Of a DNA stretch of 6,900 bases, positions 5,709 to 6,900 are shown piece by piece; position 1 is the stretch's first letter; the number at the start of each line of letters is the position of its first letter. Location: positions 1 to 6,900 of the forward strand of contig DATDGR010000109.1 in the NCBI GenBank assembly GCA_036521995.1. The letters run 5' to 3'. Both the position numbers and the translations under genes were made by a program. The notes beneath the pieces are model-generated. The model had not been told where the DNA came from. It saw only the letters and a program-made list of their open reading frames with translations, and searched no databases. Source of the DNA: Gp13-AA77 sp036521995. GTDB lineage: Bacteria; Acidobacteriota; Terriglobia; UBA7540.

Positions 5709-5731
5709 GCCGCAGCGAGCATACCTGCGGC
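5709..5731. repeat. Hairpin in the divergent ArsR/carbonic anhydrase spacer
   Basis: GCCGCAG (5709-5715) and CTGCGGC (5725-5731) form a perfect 7-bp stem around a 9-nt loop. The rest of the 285-bp spacer 5575-5859 holds the regulator promoter and the carbonic anhydrase ribosome binding site; no convincing promoter for the latter was found. The hairpin could be an operator or chance structure in GC-rich DNA. Confidence 0.35.
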
Positions 5732-5845
5732 TGGGTGGCCGAACCCCGAGGGGGATCTTAATGAACGGAGCGCCGGTGAGTTTAAGATGATCGACGCACC
5801 ACATTTTCCAGGCAGAATCGCGGCTCACGGCTGTGATTGGAGTGC

Positions 5846-5855
5846 AAAGGAGGTG
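5846..5855 (+). promoter_or_regulatory. Strong ribosome binding site of the carbonic anhydrase gene
   Basis: AAAGGAGGTG, close to the full complement of the 16S rRNA 3' end, lies with GGAGG 6 nt before a TTG at 5860. It decides a TTG start; the in-frame GTG at 5833 is upstream of this site and the ATG at 5875 is too far downstream. Confidence 0.8.
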
Positions 5856-5859
5856 CAAT

Positions 5860-6630
5860 TTGAGAAAAGGTTGGATGCCGTTTGTCTTGCTTGTTGGCGC
5901 GTCGTTTTTGGCCCTTCCGGGCCTCCGAGCGCAGTGGAAGACACCCTGGAGCTACGAAGGGGCAACCGGACCCCAACAATGGGGTGACCTGGATCCGGAG
6001 TACGCAGCCTGCAAAGCCGGCAAGGAACAGTCTCCGATCGACATTCGACATGCGGAAAAAGCTGAACTCCCCGCCCTACGATTCGAATACCAGAGCGCCC
6101 CGCTCAAATATCTGATCAACAACGGCTACACGATCCGGGTGAACTACCACGACGCCCCGGGAAGCGGAAGCTTTCTGATGGTGGGAGGCAAGCGCTACCA
6201 GCTCATGCAATTCCACTTTCACCGTCCCAGCGAAGAGTCTATTCACGGTAAGCCCTACGACATGGTGCTCCACTTGATGCACCAAGCCGGCGACGGGAAG
6301 GTTGCCGGAGTCGCGGTTCTTCTGAAGGCGGGCAGCGCGAACGCCACCATCCAGCAGATCTGGGAACATATGCCTGAGACCCAGGGCAGGGAAGAGGAGA
6401 TCGCCGGAGTCGAGGTCAATCCCGCTGGCCTGCTGCCCCTCGACGCCGCCTATTACACGTACATGGGGTCGCTGACGGCCCCACCCTGCAGTGAGGGCGT
6501 CACGTGGTTTGTGCTGAAGACTCCGGTGGACATCTCGGCAGAGCAGATCAACGCGTTCGCCAGACTTTATCCGCACGATGTCCGACCCGTTCAGCCGCTC
6601 AACGGACGCGTCGTGAGGGAGAGTCAGTAA
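5860..6630 (+). CDS. Alpha-type carbonic anhydrase, exported (256 aa)
   Basis: This is a predicted zinc enzyme interconverting CO2 and bicarbonate in the periplasm. The TTG start at 5860 gives a clean signal peptide: RKGW, hydrophobic MPFVLLVGASFLALPG, then LRA before QW, with cleavage likely near residue 24. The fold signature WGDLDPEY...CKAGKEQSPIDI (41-62) opens the catalytic domain. Zinc ligands are His119 and His121 in QFHFHRPSEE and His138 in MVLHLMH. Glu125 and Thr206 (GSLTAPPCSEGVTWFVL) match Glu106 and Thr199 of human CA II. Cys51 and Cys210 are placed to form the disulfide common in bacterial alpha enzymes, consistent with export. Tyr90 (NNGYTIRV) occupies the position of the proton-shuttle His64, so turnover may be slower or use another shuttle. 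Length is normal. The gene is divergent from the ArsR regulator and has no co-directional neighbour in the window. Confidence 0.97.
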   Translation: MRKGWMPFVLLVGASFLALPGLRAQWKTPWSYEGATGPQQWGDLDPEYAACKAGKEQSPIDIRHAEKAELPALRFEYQSAPLKYLINNGYTIRVNYHDAPGSGSFLMVGGKRYQLMQFHFHRPSEESIHGKPYDMVLHLMHQAGDGKVAGVAVLLKAGSANATIQQIWEHMPETQGREEEIAGVEVNPAGLLPLDAAYYTYMGSLTAPPCSEGVTWFVLKTPVDISAEQINAFARLYPHDVRPVQPLNGRVVRESQ

Positions 6631-6705
6631 CGCGAAAATCCCCGGTAAGACAACCTGCACCTTACGGCAGCACAGGGCCGCGGACAAGACAGGTCGGTAG
6701 CTGCG

Positions 6706-6750
6706 CTTGCTCTCAGAGCGAGATTCCTCCGCCTGGCTCGGCGTCGGAAT
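6706..6750. repeat. Adjacent inverted repeats downstream of the carbonic anhydrase gene
   Basis: CTTGCTC-TCA-GAGCGAG (6706-6722, one G-T pair) is followed directly by a nested repeat: ATTCC (6723-6727) with GGAAT (6746-6750), and GCC (6731-6733) with GGC (6740-6742). The GAGATTCCTCCGCC...GGAATGAC layout resembles a short dispersed repeat seen in many bacterial intergenic regions. No T-run follows, so it is not a textbook terminator for the carbonic anhydrase gene. The rest of the gap 6631-6847 holds only this and the 6805 hairpin. Confidence 0.45.
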
Positions 6751-6804
6751 GACACGGCGGGAGAACGTTTTTCACCAAACTGTCGTTTAGAAGGTGTCAC
6801 AGAA

Positions 6805-6829
6805 GGGCAGGGTCACAGCGACCCTGCCC
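6805..6829 (-). terminator. Perfect 10-bp hairpin, likely terminator of the rightmost gene
   Basis: GGGCAGGGTC (6805-6814), loop ACAGC, GACCCTGCCC (6820-6829). It begins 18 nt past the stop of the minus-strand gene at 6848. On the minus strand the stem is followed by TTCTGTG, only weakly T-rich; on the plus strand no T-run follows. Assignment to the minus-strand gene is therefore favoured but not certain. Confidence 0.55.
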
Positions 6830-6847
6830 GAGACCGCGATCAGGCCC

Positions 6848-6900
6848 TTACGGAACGGGCACCACGCGGTAATAGACGCCGTTGGTACCATAGGATGGCT
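6848..6900 (-). CDS. C-terminal fragment of an unidentified protein (last 16 codons)
   Basis: Reading the minus strand from the window edge gives PSYGTNGVYYRVVPVP and then TAA at 6850-6848. The G/C-ending codons (GTC, TAC, CGC, GTG, CCC) fit coding sequence, and a perfect hairpin lies 18 nt downstream. The Tyr/Val-rich ending suggests a final beta strand, as in beta-rich secreted or surface proteins, but that is speculative. The product cannot be named from this length. Confidence 0.55.
   Translation of the reverse strand, partial: PSYGTNGVYYRVVPVP

Noticed and set aside
5690..5860. Riboswitch before the carbonic anhydrase gene
   Set aside because: The hairpin at 5709-5731 is the only structure; I recognised no conserved riboswitch core.
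6076..6687. Minus-strand frame of 203 codons opposite the carbonic anhydrase gene
   Set aside because: It is antisense to an unambiguous enzyme gene and has no domain.

Overview
The window looks like chromosomal DNA from a high-GC bacterium, most likely an acidobacterium of the Solibacter/Bryobacter type. The basis is the strong G/C preference at third codon positions, a truncated gene carrying the ANRANA...STGP...GK motif that is expanded in Acidobacteria and Planctomycetes, and gene-poor spacers packed with palindromic and tandem repeats. The taxon is recalled from family knowledge, not computed.

Layout, left to right. 1-329 (-): 5' part of an ANRANA/STGP-motif protein. 358-527: a 170-bp inverted-repeat element with heptamer repeats inside. 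533-1009 (-): a 158-aa charged, probably coiled-coil protein. 1188-1503: a roughly 155-161 bp unit duplicated in tandem, each copy bounded by inverted repeats. 1497-1643: one copy of a dispersed repeat whose second copy is at 4699-4844; each lies just 3' of a minus-strand gene. 1661-3535 (-): an exported BBE-type FAD oxidase with both covalent-flavin residues. 3693-3920 (-): a doubtful small ORF that starts inside the stop of the next gene. 3917-4669 (-): a two-domain MOSC (YcbX/mARC-like) protein. 4870-5574 (-): an ArsR-family regulator with a conserved cysteine-bearing C-terminal domain and a promoter/operator overlapping its start. 5860-6630 (+): an exported alpha-carbonic anhydrase starting at TTG behind a very strong ribosome binding site. 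6805-6829: a 10-bp perfect hairpin. 6848-6900 (-): the last 16 codons of another gene.

The genes do not form an obvious pathway. The oxidase and carbonic anhydrase are both predicted to be exported; the MOSC protein and ArsR regulator are cytoplasmic. The regulator and carbonic anhydrase are divergent (5575-5859), so joint control is possible but unproven. I saw no phage structural genes, transposase, CRISPR array, tRNA or rRNA. The most unusual content is the repeat architecture of the spacers and the apparently leaderless, self-overlapping promoter of the ArsR gene. I did not find a clear new multi-gene system.
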